Origin: Rhynchopus sp. YZ270_cl-10
Taxonomy: Eukaryota > Euglenozoa > Diplonemea > Diplonemida > Diplonemidae
Length of the DNA stretch: 64,000 bases
Assembly: GCA_964035575.1 (NCBI GenBank)
Contig: OZ037921.1
Span: forward strand, 702,501 to 766,500
Reading direction: 5' to 3'
The notes beneath the pieces are model-generated. The model was not told where the DNA came from and did no database searches. It saw only the letters and a list, made by a program, of their open reading frames with translations. Positions 21,035-30,912 of the stretch are shown here, in pieces; the stretch's first letter is position 1; every line of letters starts with the position of its first letter. The position numbers were made by a program, and so were the translations under genes.

Positions 21035-22532
21035 GAGGTAGAGCGAAGGGAAAAGGGAAAAGGGAAAGGTGGCGACCCTGCACCCGAGAGATGAGTTGGC
21101 GGTAAATGGGTCTTCTTCATTGCAGATGCAGCCAGGGTAGTGTTAGCTGAGAATCAAAAGAGAGGCATCGCTGCACCCTGAGAGATCGCAGGCTTGGTGT
21201 GGAGACGCAGTTTCCTCAGTAGTCTGCCTTTTTACCAACACAACGCAAAGACAAAGGGAGGTGCCGCGAATATGACCTGACGTCCTACGAAGTTTGGCAG
21301 GTTTGAACGGTAGAGTTGAAATACAAGCCCTCTCGTTGACAGTGTACCTTTGGTATGACCTGCTGTACCGGGGGGGTGGACACCCAACCCATGCAGTCCT
21401 ACATCCATTTCGTGGTTTACATCTGATATGTGCTACTCCCGCTTCCGAATAAAAAGAGTGACCAGCTCAAGGGATTTGACTTTTTGTAATGCGGAAAGAG
21501 GAGAATGGGTGGGTGGGGCTACGACAAGTGAAAGAAGAGAGAACAGAAATCAGAACAAAAAAAAAGGAAAGATGTGCCTGAAGCAGGGAAAACATACTGT
21601 GATGGTCTACCATTTCTTTATTTTGCATCAACAACATCATCACGACTAAAAAAACGGATAAGGTTGAAAGGTGCAAACGCCTCTGTGGATGCACACATCC
21701 ACAGAGGGAACTGTGTACCATACCCAAGCGCTAGGATGCTTACAGAAAGAAGGCACACAAAAACGGCAAAAAAAAAAAGTAATGTCTTACCTTCACAAGC
21801 ACTAATTTGACCAGTATTGTCAACAATCGCCTAAGAACTCATCTTTAGGGAGTAATTAGGGTCTGGACTTAAGGTTGGCCGAAGCCTTCGTGCTGCAGAA
21901 GAAGCCTGCGACGCTAAATTGACACCCAAATTGTACAACAAAAGAGAAGTTTAGAGTCAAACCATCTCTGTAACGCAGGTACGTTTCAACGAAGGAACGT
22001 TCCCCTCCTCCCTCAATTCTCCCCTCAGGGATGGCAAAGACTGGCAGATGGTTCATATTGTGTTTTCCCATATTCTGGGTTACAGCACCACGCAGTGATG
22101 CTCTCTTCAACTATCTAAGGATGGAATGCCCAAAAACGGGGAGGAGAGTAATATGATTTTCATGTTTACATGAAAGCATGACATCAAAATCCTTGCTTGG
22201 AACCTGCTCTATGACTTCTGAAACTGAGAATAATATAATCACACATAGCACGTTGTCGCCAATACTGAAATCAGGAAAAAAATTTTGACTTGAAATACAA
22301 CAGCACGCTAGTGGCAGTGTACCTTGGTATATGACCAGAAAAAATCAACAAAAACTGCGACATAAAATAAAGAGAAGTTGAAAGTGCATAACGCCTCACC
22401 GTTTCATCAGGCGGACGCAGGGGCACTGGTTCTCCGCGGGTTATCGAACCTCCAGAGAGCACTTCATTGGTATACACACTAAAATAATAAAAACAGACCG
22501 AATATAGAACAAAAAGAAAGCGTGAAAAGGTT
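21035..22532. other. Intergenic region with several SINE-like repeats
   Basis: No gene found. It contains a full GCAGTCCTACATCCATTTC repeat (21314-21430), a truncated one (22284-22338), a 'TGCAAACGCCTC...GGATGCA' block (about 21662-21700) and a block with GGTTATCGAACC and GAGAGCACTTCATTGG (22424-22472). AGTCTGCCTTTTT at about 21220 recurs at 45032. Confidence 0.6.
21314..21430 (+). repeat. GCAGTCCTACATCCATTTC repeat (copy 2)
   Basis: Longest copy, extended at the 3' side by GTGGTTTACATCTGATATG, which is shared with the copy at 60420. It also contains TACCTTTGGTATGACC, which could be an RNA polymerase III-type internal element, though the match is weak. Confidence 0.65.
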
Positions 22533-22573
22533 GTAAGGTGAACTTAAAGCCTCTTTCTTGTGCTTGGTCACCT
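22533..22573. repeat. Hairpin repeat (LINE 3' side copy)
   Basis: TAAGGTGAACTTAAAGCC, CTTGTGCTTGGTCACCTA. A divergent member of the family whose consensus is AAGATGACCCTAAGC, CTCTCGT, GCTTAGTCACCTT, in which the two sides pair. It borders the LINE tail. Confidence 0.6.
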
Positions 22574-22634
22574 AGAACAAAGTGAAGTTGATAGTGCAAA
22601 CGCCTCTGGGACGCAGGCACTGACACTCCGCGGG

Positions 22635-25600
22635 TTATCGAACCCCGGAGTGTTGCGCTTGTGTTTGGTTTACAGGGAAGCTGTAAGCAGGTATACAATC
22701 ATTACCCCACCCTGACCGGGAAGGGGGGACAACATGATTTAGTGATTCAAGAAAAGCACGTGTTTTAGCACACAACACTGGGCGTCTGCTGAATCCGATG
22801 AGCGCCGGGGCGCCGACGGAACGGAGGGAGTGCACACGATCCCTCTTCACACCAGGGAATGGGGCGCGGCGGAGTTTCGCTGTTAAAGCCCGCATGTTAG
22901 CCTTGACGATGAGCCTTTGCATGGCCCGCCCACGCTCGCGGATATTAGAGGTCTGTTTGGCGAGGAAGACCCTTGTGCGCAATTCGAAGTCGACCGCGAG
23001 CTCGACACACGACACGTCGCGGGGTTCTTTGCTCCACTCGAGCGTAATCACCCACCACAGGAAAGCTTTCAAAGTGAACGCCTCCCTATAGGTGGAGGAA
23101 AAACTAGGTTGTAGCTTGGTCAGATATGTGCGGAAGGGGGTATCCCGTTTAGAGGCAGCAAATGTGAGATTCCAAGGGTGCACAGCCGGGGCCACATCCG
23201 CTGGACTTGAGAGGGTCGTGTCGATCGTGGTGACGGCATCGAGGAGAAGAGACTGTACCGCCTTCACCGTCACCTTGCTCACATTGGAGGGCACAATGCC
23301 GTGCAGCACAAAGCAGGTGGGAAGCCCCTTGCCGTAGAGGCTGATGGCCGACGCATGTAGGGCAGTGAATGCCGGTGTGTGCACTATGCTGCAGTGCCAC
23401 AGTAGGTGGCGTGTGTGGCATGTAACCTGGACGAGGCATAAGGGGCATTTATCGCTGAAGTCCGCCTCGGGCAGGCCACTGCGCTTGAGCCCATCTGGAT
23501 GGCAGAAGAGGACTCCACCACACAGAACACGTCGCATCCGGAAAGCCTTGAGGGGGTCGTGGTATTGTAGATTGCGCCACAGGGCATTGGTGGCGCGGGT
23601 GTCAATGCCGTCGTTGATGCCGTCGTACGTAGGGCGTTTACTCTGTAGGTCATCCCATACCGCCGTACGTGCCAGAACTCGCACTTCATGGGCCCTCTTG
23701 GCTTTGTCTATCTCGATGATGGGGGTAGTCTTCGCGGTTGCAGACGTAGACGTCACTGTCTTCATCTCAGGGTCCCAACTCACGCCACATCTGCGGGAGG
23801 CGGCAAGCACCGTCCCCACTGGACCAACTGCATGCATAGGTGTACCCCGTGCGGCCAGGGTCTCGTATCTCTCTCTGATGTTCATGCACCTCTGGCGTAT
23901 GGCGTCGTTGCGTTCCACACTGGCAGCGTAAGTTCTGAACGTCCGGCATATTGCACTCGAGAGGGGGTGTGCCATGTGCGCCTTCAGGCAGAGTGTGAGC
24001 AATGCATCCACTGAACGGGTAAGGTAGGTGGGGCCCCAGCAGCACATCGCCACTGCCTTCGTTAGTTCATTCAACACTGACTGAGGGGGCATGTTGAATG
24101 CGGACTCGTATAACACTGAAGGGAGGATGGCAGATGTGGCAATAGATACCTTCTGGGAGAAGGAGAGCGGTGTCGCACCCAAACATGAGAGCGCCCTCAC
24201 GGCTGATTGGTATACCGTAGCGTTGTATCGCCCCTTGCTCCGTAGGGAGCTGTACATCATCACGCCGAGTGAGCGGAGTGACTCTGTTGTCCGGAACCTA
24301 TGGTTGTCCTCAGACTTCAGCTTGCATTTGTGGTTCTTCAATGATGAGAAGGCAAAGGTCTTCGCCATGTTGAGGCGCATGCCTGTGATGCGGCAGAAGT
24401 CCTCCACTCGCAGCAGACACGCCCCCACCGAAGCTTCACTATGGCGAGACAAAAGGTATGCGTCGTCAGCAAACGACCGTACAAACGCCTCAGGTACCTC
24501 TGCCGTGATGCAGTGTGTCAGGACCGACATCAAGGCGTTGATGAGCACCACAGAGAGGGGGCACCCCTGCAGAATCCCATTCGTCACGGAGTACGCCTCT
24601 CCTACGCCGGAGGGCAGCTTGAACCGCCGTCTCAGCTTGGCGTACATTGCTCGCAGAGGTGTCATGATCCTGGGGTGAAGCCCCATCTTCTCTACAAGAT
24701 CCAAGGTGAGGCCCTGTGGTACGCGGTCGAAGCACTTCGCAAAGTCGAGTGCCAGACCGTGCAGCGGTTCGCCACCGAGCAGAGCGTCCTCCATCTGTGT
24801 GAAGACGTCATACAAGACGTCGTTCGTGCTGTGCTTTGGGCGGAAGCCATGTTGCGACGGGTGTACCCATTGTTCCTGCCATTGTTGAACTGCCTGCAGG
24901 CGTGCGCAGGCCCACAACCGGTACACCGCACTGGTCACTGTCACAGGACGTAGCTTCAAGGGGGACTGGTCCTCGCCTTTGGGAAGGAGCGTCACCAGGG
25001 CGGTCAACAGCGCTTGCGGCCACACACCGTTCGTCTCTATCGCGTTGAACACTCGGGCAAAACCGTCCAGTATGCACAGGGGCATCGCATGAAGCTCCAA
25101 TGAGCGCCAGCCATCAGTTCCGCAGGCGTCCGTGCGCTTACCTTTCTTGTCAAGCGTTCTACGCAAGTCAGCACCACTTAGCGGGTCTAGGGACATCGGG
25201 GAGTGCGCGACGAAGCTGCCGAAACGTTGTTCGAAAGAGGCGAGAGTTGGCTCGGGATGGTCGTGGTCGTATAGGTTGAACACCGATTTCCATTCATCAC
25301 GCAGGAGTTTGTCCATCTCCCTGTGGTTGGCCGTAAGCACACCATCTTCCCCCCGAAGGGCGGAAATAGGAACACCCTGTTTACCCATGCACCACGCCGT
25401 GAGTTTTCGTCGTTCGCTGCTGAAATCCACCTTCAGCTTGGTGGTGTACTGCTTCTCGCGCTGTAGACGGGTATTGCGTATCTCAAGGTTCATAAGCATC
25501 TTGGATTTTTCCAGCAGAGAGTTAAGGATCTGTATTTGCCTTTCGAGCGAGAGAGGGATTGTCGTCTCCTCGGACCTCATCAACTTGAGCGTAATTGCGG

Positions 25601-27065
25601 TACGGAACACTTTACCCCAGGCATTGCGCACAGGATTCTCCATCACCCCACCAGGACAAGATTCAGTCTTTGCGATGAGATCCGTGAGCTTGTACTCGAA
25701 TTTGGCAAGTTGGTCCTGTCGGGGGGAAGACCCACCAACAGACGCCGGTCGTGTAGGTGCACACACAGGTTTCAACACCGGATGGGGGATCTTGGAGCGG
25801 CCACAGAACCCTTTCGAAAGCGTGTCACCAGCTGCCTTTGCCGCGAGCAGGAGAAACTCTTCCCCAGCCAATGCGATCGCTTCCCACGCATCGTCAATGT
25901 CACCGGACGCAAGTGCTGCGGCACAGTTGTGTTGTTGTAGGAGATTCCTGCCGACTGTCTCAGCATTCGCCACAAGTCCAAGCTCCGGCATCTGCTTGGG
26001 AATAATGTATCGGAGTGTCGACTCTGTAAACACAGAGAGGCAGAGCCGCACGTTGACGGACTTGTGGCTGGGGATGCAGTTGATGCTCTGTGTCCAACAG
26101 CTATGAATGGCGTGTGCAGCGACGCTATTCAGCAGGATGTAGTCGATACGGGTTCCCGCTGAGTCTTTGCGAGTGAACGTGGCAGGGGGCTTGCCGTCAT
26201 CCCCAGTGCTTCCCAGGAGCGCGACATCGCACCAGTCATTGGCGAGTGCTTTCCGCAATGTTGGTGATCTTTCCACATCGGTGTTGAGGTCGCCGCACAC
26301 AATCAACGGAACGTTACCCAGGGCTTCTCGAAACTTCACAAGCACTGTGTGGAGGAGTTCTTCGCGGGAAGCAACTGTACCTCTTGGCGTGTCACCTGAC
26401 GGGGCGTACACATTCACCACATGCAGGAACAGACGGCCGGAACCAAGCGCCACGCGTGTGTGCACCACGCGTTTCCTCAGCGAGGGCTTCAGAGAAGACG
26501 TCAATTCGGTGTCCAGGAACATGATGCCCGGTCTCTTCAGCATGGTGGCAACTCCCCCACGTTCCCCAATGTGTGGACTGCGGATGCCATGGACGAGTGC
26601 GCCATCCATGGGGGGGCCCCACTCTGGGGACCAAACTGTGGTGAAGAAGTCGTTCATCTCAAAGATCTTGGACTCGGTCAATTTTGTCTCTTGCAGACAA
26701 ATTATATCGCACTGCAGGTCGTGTATGATGTGTGCGTAGTTCTGCAGGGATGTGCAGTTGAGGGTGGTTATCGTGAGCGTGTTCTCAGCATCGGAGCAGC
26801 ACGTACGTGAGGAGGATCTATCCGTTGAAGAGGAGGAGGAAGAAGAGGAAGAAGAAGAAGAGGAGGAAGCAGAGGAAGAAGATGTGTCTGAGAGTGACGT
26901 AGGGAAAAAGGGGCGAGGAGAAAAGGATGCCACGGATGATGATGATGATGATGAGGAGGCTTGGTTTGGGAAGTGGCGGGGACCAGGGCGTGTTTCTATG
27001 CACTCGCGAGGAAGTTGCTCGTAGTTGTGGGCTGCGAGCGACTCGGGGTCACGCTTCTCGCTCCG
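22635..27065 (-). CDS. LINE ORF2: APE-type endonuclease plus reverse transcriptase
   Basis: The open frame after the in-frame TGA encodes about 1,476 residues without interruption. After a poly-Ser run comes an AP-endonuclease domain: LQETKL, VVNVYAPSGD, CGDLNTD, TRIDYILLNS, PSHKSV. The reverse transcriptase contains LRPVTVTSAVYRLWA, HGFRPKHSTND, LDFAKCFDRV, GILQGCPLSV and the catalytic FADDAY (about 815 residues from position 26933). Near residue 1162 there is a CPLC...H...H...C zinc-knuckle-like motif as in many LINEs. The enzyme nicks target DNA and reverse-transcribes its own RNA there. The first ATG in this segment lies inside the endonuclease domain, so translation would need readthrough from ORF1 or a non-ATG start. 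The clade is probably ingi/L1Tc- or L1-like; I cannot place it further. Confidence 0.9.
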   Translation of the reverse strand, partial: RSEKRDPESLAAHNYEQLPRECIETRPGPRHFPNQASSSSSSSSVASFSPRPFFPTSLSDTSSSSASSSSSSSSSSSSSSTDRSSSRTCCSDAENTLTITTLNCTSLQNYAHIIHDLQCDIICLQETKLTESKIFEMNDFFTTVWSPEWGPPMDGALVHGIRSPHIGERGGVATMLKRPGIMFLDTELTSSLKPSLRKRVVHTRVALGSGRLFLHVVNVYAPSGDTPRGTVASREELLHTVLVKFREALGNVPLIVCGDLNTDVERSPTLRKALANDWCDVALLGSTGDDGKPPATFTRKDSAGTRIDYILLNSVAAHAIHSCWTQSINCIPSHKSVNVRLCLSVFTESTLRYIIPKQMPELGLVANAETVGRNLLQQHNCAAALASGDIDDAWEAIALAGEEFLLLAAKAAGDTLSKGFCGRSKIPHPVLKPVCAPTRPASVGGSSPRQDQLAKFEYKLTDLIAKTESCPGGVMENPVRNAWGKVFRTAITLKLMRSEETTIPLSLERQIQILNSLLEKSKMLMNLEIRNTRLQREKQYTTKLKVDFSSERRKLTAWCMGKQGVPISALRGEDGVLTANHREMDKLLRDEWKSVFNLYDHDHPEPTLASFEQRFGSFVAHSPMSLDPLSGADLRRTLDKKGKRTDACGTDGWRSLELHAMPLCILDGFARVFNAIETNGVWPQALLTALVTLLPKGEDQSPLKLRPVTVTSAVYRLWACARLQAVQQWQEQWVHPSQHGFRPKHSTNDVLYDVFTQMEDALLGGEPLHGLALDFAKCFDRVPQGLTLDLVEKMGLHPRIMTPLRAMYAKLRRRFKLPSGVGEAYSVTNGILQGCPLSVVLINALMSVLTHCITAEVPEAFVRSFADDAYLLSRHSEASVGACLLRVEDFCRITGMRLNMAKTFAFSSLKNHKCKLKSEDNHRFRTTESLRSLGVMMYSSLRSKGRYNATVYQSAVRALSCLGATPLSFSQKVSIATSAILPSVLYESAFNMPPQSVLNELTKAVAMCCWGPTYLTRSVDALLTLCLKAHMAHPLSSAICRTFRTYAASVERNDAIRQRCMNIRERYETLAARGTPMHAVGPVGTVLAASRRCGVSWDPEMKTVTSTSATAKTTPIIEIDKAKRAHEVRVLARTAVWDDLQSKRPTYDGINDGIDTRATNALWRNLQYHDPLKAFRMRRVLCGGVLFCHPDGLKRSGLPEADFSDKCPLCLVQVTCHTRHLLWHCSIVHTPAFTALHASAISLYGKGLPTCFVLHGIVPSNVSKVTVKAVQSLLLDAVTTIDTTLSSPADVAPAVHPWNLTFAASKRDTPFRTYLTKLQPSFSSTYREAFTLKAFLWWVITLEWSKEPRDVSCVELAVDFELRTRVFLAKQTSNIRERGRAMQRLIVKANMRALTAKLRRAPFPGVKRDRVHSLRSVGAPALIGFSRRPVLCAKTRAFLESLNHVVPPSRSGWGNDCIPAYSFPVNQTQAQHSGVR

Positions 27066-27602
27066 TCACAACATGGGCTCTACTGTCGCCTCTGGCTCAA
27101 CGATCTCCGTCTCCATCTCGGACGACTCTGATGGGAACACCAATTTGCCAGTGAACCTGTTAGTGCGGGGGCGGTGGCTGTCCGCAGACGATGCTGGCCT
27201 GACTGTGACCATGGACTGGCCTGTGCGCTCAATGTTGGTGAAGTGCGGGGCGGTGTTCGCGGCCACGATCAGCCACGTCTGTCCTTTGCGCTTGTACGTT
27301 GCCAGCTGTGTGCATGGCCAGCTCGTGCCCCGCAGAACGGACATGATGTCTGCCGCCTCCTCGTAGTGCCGTGCACCCGACACCGTGTACCTCACCAGAG
27401 AGGGATCGTTCGACATGGGCGCGAGCATACCCTGTGGTATCTCTCTGCGAACGGCATCCAAGTCAACCCCTTGCTTCATCCTTAGTGCTAGACCCCCACT
27501 CACTCCCACGGCTAGCCCTAGGCAGGAGTTGGGGTTCCGTGTATTCAACTCCAGGGCTCTCTCGAGCGTCACCGTCCGGTCCAGCCAGGCCACAGGGTAC
27601 AA
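27066..27602 (-). pseudogene. LINE ORF1 remnant, 5'-truncated
   Basis: About 178 codons in the same frame as the reverse transcriptase, with no ATG at the start and a TGA at 27066-27068. The product is basic-to-neutral with stretches such as DRTVTLERALELN and CTQLATYKRKGQTWLIVAAN. It could be an RNA-binding (RRM-like) ORF1 protein, but no motif is firm. The TGA may be a mutation of this copy, or a stop that the family normally reads through. Confidence 0.6.
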
Positions 27603-27618
27603 AAAATATGAAAATTTT

Positions 27619-27656
27619 GTAAGATGACCCTAAGCCTCTCATGCTTAGTCACCTTA
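27619..27656. repeat. Hairpin repeat (clearest copy)
   Basis: TAAGATGACCCTAAGC, loop CTCTCAT, GCTTAGTCACCTTA. The stem is 13-14 bp with one bulge. Family members appear at 22533, 31895, 40219, 41636, 42007, 42121, 45389 (partial), 45501, 53251, 57309 and 61471. Several are preceded by AAAAAGAAAAGTTTATAAGA. Confidence 0.75.
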
Positions 27657-27893
27657 CACAAAAAAATAACGATAGTGCAGACTGAAGGCAAGGCGACCAC
27701 TCGACCACGTGGTCGACCATTTTGGCGTGGTCGACCACGTGGTCGACCAGGGGAGGAGCTTGGGGGTTAAATCGGGTCAGATTGACCCGATTTCCTTCGG
27801 CCCCATGGAAAAAAACGGGTCAGGGCAAAAAAAAAAAAAAAACTATAGATTTTTGAGGGGAAAATCCAAAAAATAGGGTACTCTACTTGTCGC

Positions 27894-28399
27894 ATGAGGG
27901 GGTCTGAGAAGGATGAGGAACTACTATGTGACCCCACCGCGACGAGCACGAAGCTCAATGAAGGCAGAATGCCCTCAAACGCGCGCTCCACCCCGATCAA
28001 ACCCGAACCCAAGAGGGATGCCGAACTCGATCTAGCCGTTGGTTACTGGCGCGAGCTGACGATCCAGATATTGGATCAACTCGCTGGGTGACACACCAAA
28101 AGAGGGGCTCAGACAGTGACAAGTGTTGCCGGGGATACGGAACGCCCTCCGACGTTTGCTCGAAGGGTACACCTGCCCAGAGAGAGTACCTGAACTGGCG
28201 AGGGCCTATACGCACATTGCACACCTCCATTGCGCAACCCTACCTTGATGACCTCATCGCCAGTGTCAAGGGCAACATGCATTCCGCGGGGGTGGTGCAA
28301 CACTTGTGTATCATCAACGTGTACCATTTTGTGAAACGCGCCTTCTCATTCTGCATGTGTTTGTCTTCACAAGAGCTGACCCGATTTAACAGAATTTGA
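27894..28399. other. Unassigned higher-complexity segment inside the 3.85-kb element
   Basis: Unlike its surroundings this stretch has balanced composition. It holds open frames of 65 codons (27894-28091) and about 100 codons (28088-28399) on the plus strand, with comparable ones antisense. None resembles a family I know. It may be a captured gene fragment or a remnant of the element's own gene. Confidence 0.3.
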
Positions 28400-28455
28400 C
28401 CCGATTTTGCCCCAAACCCATATTCCAAGCTCCTGCCCTGCTGGTCGACCACGAA

Positions 28456-28486
<31 letters not shown>

Positions 28487-28569
28487 CACAGTGTTTCCCA
28501 GCATCTCACCTAACTCTGAAAATAGGTGAGATTTTGCGGTTTTGCGGGTTTTTGTATAGGTGTGGCGAG

Positions 28570-28594
28570 CCCGGGCGCGCTTCGCGCGCCCGGG
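28570..28594. repeat. GC-rich perfect hairpin
   Basis: CCCGGGCGCGC, loop TTC, GCGCGCCCGGG: an 11-bp stem in an otherwise A/T-rich setting. Related GC-rich blocks (GCTCGCTACGCTCGCGGAGG near 40995) occur elsewhere in the window. Confidence 0.7.
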
Positions 28595-28891
28595 TCCCCA
28601 CCTTAGCTCAAGTTGGGGGCCTCCGGCGGAATATGAGAATTTCTCGGAGTTCGGCACTTCATTGATATTTGCACCAGGCACACGTGGTACACGAATTATC
28701 AGTAACCTCAGTACATTTACAAAATAAACGGCAGTCATGGCAGGCATAGCACCCAAGCGAAGCCACGGTACGCAACATTTCTAAAAATTGTTGACATAAA
28801 TGTCACTGTCGTTGGAAGATTGGGGGGTCAGCTTGTTTTTGTGCCCAAAATTTCTCAGCACTGCTGACCAGGGACATTGGGAACATAGGGA

Positions 28892-29070
28892 TTTTTGCGG
28901 AGCAAAAAAAAATCAAACAAATGGCGCCGCAGGCGAAAAAAAATTAGGGTACAGTGTAAAAATCTATCTTTTTACAGCACATAGTCACACACCTAACCCT
29001 TTTTTGCGGAGCAAAAAAGGGAAAATGGCGCCGCAGGCAAAAAAAAATTGAGGTACAGCCTGGATGGTGC
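28892..29070 (+). repeat. GCGGAGC / GCGCCGCAGGC block, first copy
   Basis: Two units, each TTTTTGCGGAGCAAAAAA, ATGGCGCCGCAGGC, A-run, then GGTACAG. The first ends GTGTAAAAATCTA and the second ends CCTGGATGGTGC. The same pair in the same order recurs at 29628-29788. Confidence 0.75.
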
Positions 29071-29544
29071 GGTCAGCAACCCAGTTCCCCATGGTACTCA
29101 CGTGGTTCAACCAGGGTTGCCCCTTGTTCTCGGAAAAAACAGCAAAATTCTGGATTTATGTTCCCGTTTTTTTCCTTTTTTTGGGTGGGGTTTTTTGCCC
29201 TTTTTCGGGCTTTCCGAGCTCTACCCTCACTGTAGTGGGGTCATTTCGAGAAAATGGACAAGTTCTTGATTGATACAAATTTTGGTTACGACCACTAGTG
29301 AGTTGCTCACAATGCTAAATGAGTATCAGAACTGTGATTCTGGGCCCACTTTAACCGCCCCTCGAAATTCAAAAAGGGGTCCCAAACCCGGGCGCGCTAC
29401 ACTCGCGCGGAACGTTTTGCAGCTTTGGTCTAGTTGCATTTTGGCTGCAAAATGCAAGGGGATCCCCAAAGACGTTGGGAATATTATTTGGATGGGGCAG
29501 TGATTTTGTACCTGCATGTACGCTCCCTCGTGGTAACCGTGTGC

Positions 29545-29632
29545 ATGCCAATGAAGTGCTCTCTGGGGTTCGATAACCCGTGGAACCCGTGCTTCCGCCG
29601 ATGAACGGTGAGGCGTTTGCACTTCTCTTTTT
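29545..29632 (-). repeat. SINE-like repeat with a GGTTCGATAACC block
   Basis: Read on the minus strand: GAAGTGCAAACGCCTCACCG, GCGGAAGCACGGG, GGTTATCGAACC, CAGAGAGCACTTCATTGG. The same modules are at 22374-22472 and 52764-52802. GGTTCGATAACC (opposite strand) resembles a tRNA B-box one base too long, so a tRNA-derived SINE is possible. Confidence 0.6.
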
Positions 29633-29788
29633 GCGGAGCAAAAAAATAATATAAATGGCGCCGCAGGCAAAAATTTTTGGGTACGGTGTAAAAATCTAGC
29701 TTCCAACAAACCTTTTTTTGCAGAGCAAAAAATGAAAAATGGCGCCGCAGGCAAAAAAAATTGGGGATACAGCCCTGGATGGTGCAGG
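29628..29788 (+). repeat. GCGGAGC / GCGCCGCAGGC block, second copy
   Basis: The duplicate of 28892-29070, about 735 bases downstream, with the same tails (GTGTAAAAATCTA; CCTGGATGGTGC). Confidence 0.75.
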
Positions 29789-30356
29789 ATTTTGGTGTCA
29801 ATTTTTTTTTTCTTGACCCCTGAAAACTCTTGCTTTTGAGAGTTTCGACCATTTCACCACACTGGTGGTGTGTCACCTACAGTGAAACCCACCAGAAACC
29901 ACAAGAAAGACCCCCAAGGAAAAAAGGAAAAAGTGTCACTTGTCGTTCCCTCACCCCCCTTCTTGTAGTTGTTTGATGCGTTGACGCTTCCACACACACT
30001 AAAAATTACCTGTTGGTTGGTGGTGTTGCGGAGCACGGTTGGGTGAGTGAACCATGTGACACTTTCCGCTCACAAAGTAGTGTGCGTAAAAAAAAAAAAG
30101 GAAAAAAAACTAAAATCCAGAATTTCATGTTCTCGGTCCCACTTAGGAACTTCCCTGGGTTCAACCCATGGGTGTTCCGTATTCCGGGGGTTTTCGGGGA
30201 AAAATCGGGTCCGTATTCCACTATTTTTCTTTGGGTGGGCTTCCCCTTTGGGGGTCAAAAACAGGGTCAAAACACCCCAAAACTGGTCTTATTTGAATTT
30301 TTGGTAACCCGAGCGTTCAGCGGTGGTACTATAAAAAAAATTGGCGTGGCTGCATA

Positions 30357-30912
30357 ACTACACAGTACACAGTACACAGTACACAGTACACAGTACACAG
30401 TACACAGTACACAGTACACAGTACACAGTACACAGTACACAGTACACAGTACACAGTACACAGTACACAGTACACAGTACACAGTACACAGTACACAGTA
30501 CACAGTACACAGTACACAGTACACAGTACACAGTACACAGTACACAGTACACAGTACACAGTACACAGTACACAGTACACAGTACACAGTACACAGTACA
30601 CAGTACACAGTACACAGTACACAGTACACAGTACACAGTACACAGTACACAGTACACAGTACACAGTACACAGTACACAGTACACAGTACACAGTACACA
30701 GTACACAGTACACAGTACACAGTACACAGTACACAGTACACAGTACACAGTACACAGTACACAGTACACAGTACACAGTACACAGTACACAGTACACAGT
30801 ACACAGTACACAGTACACAGTACACAGTACACAGTACACAGTACACAGTACACAGTACACAGTACACAGTACACAGTACACAGTACACAGTACACAGTAC
30901 ACAGTACACAGT
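30357..30912. repeat. Tandem 7-bp satellite (ACACAGT)n, about 79 copies
   Basis: An uninterrupted array of ACACAGT; I saw no variant unit. Because 7 is not a multiple of 3 and the unit gives no stop, all frames of one strand stay open, giving false proteins (YCVLCTV repeats). Its unit is the core of the 9-bp satellite at 42583-42875. Confidence 0.97.

Larger units (their letters stand above)
22584..27602 (-). mobile_element. LINE (non-LTR retrotransposon) with endonuclease and reverse transcriptase
   Basis: A minus-strand element with a partial first coding segment (27602-27066), a long second segment (27065-22635) and a 3' tail of about 50 bases to about 22584. The two segments share one reading frame and are separated by a single TGA. 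The 5' end near 27600 enters the first segment without an ATG, so the copy is probably 5'-truncated, as LINE copies often are. Its 3' tail (TAACCCGCGGAGTG, CAGTGCCTGCGTCCC, GAGGCGTTTGCACTATCAAC) is shared with short repeats elsewhere, notably 55699-55804. Hairpin repeats lie just beyond both ends (22533 and 27619). Confidence 0.82.

Noticed and set aside
22624-22660. GGTTATCGAACC considered as the T-arm of a tRNA gene
   Set aside because: No acceptor stem or D-arm at the proper spacing. The B-box match is one base too long, and the motif is shared by several repeats.
28088-28399. 100-codon plus-strand open frame as a gene of the 3.85-kb element
   Set aside because: No recognisable motif and similar-length frames on the other strand, so it is kept only as an unassigned segment.
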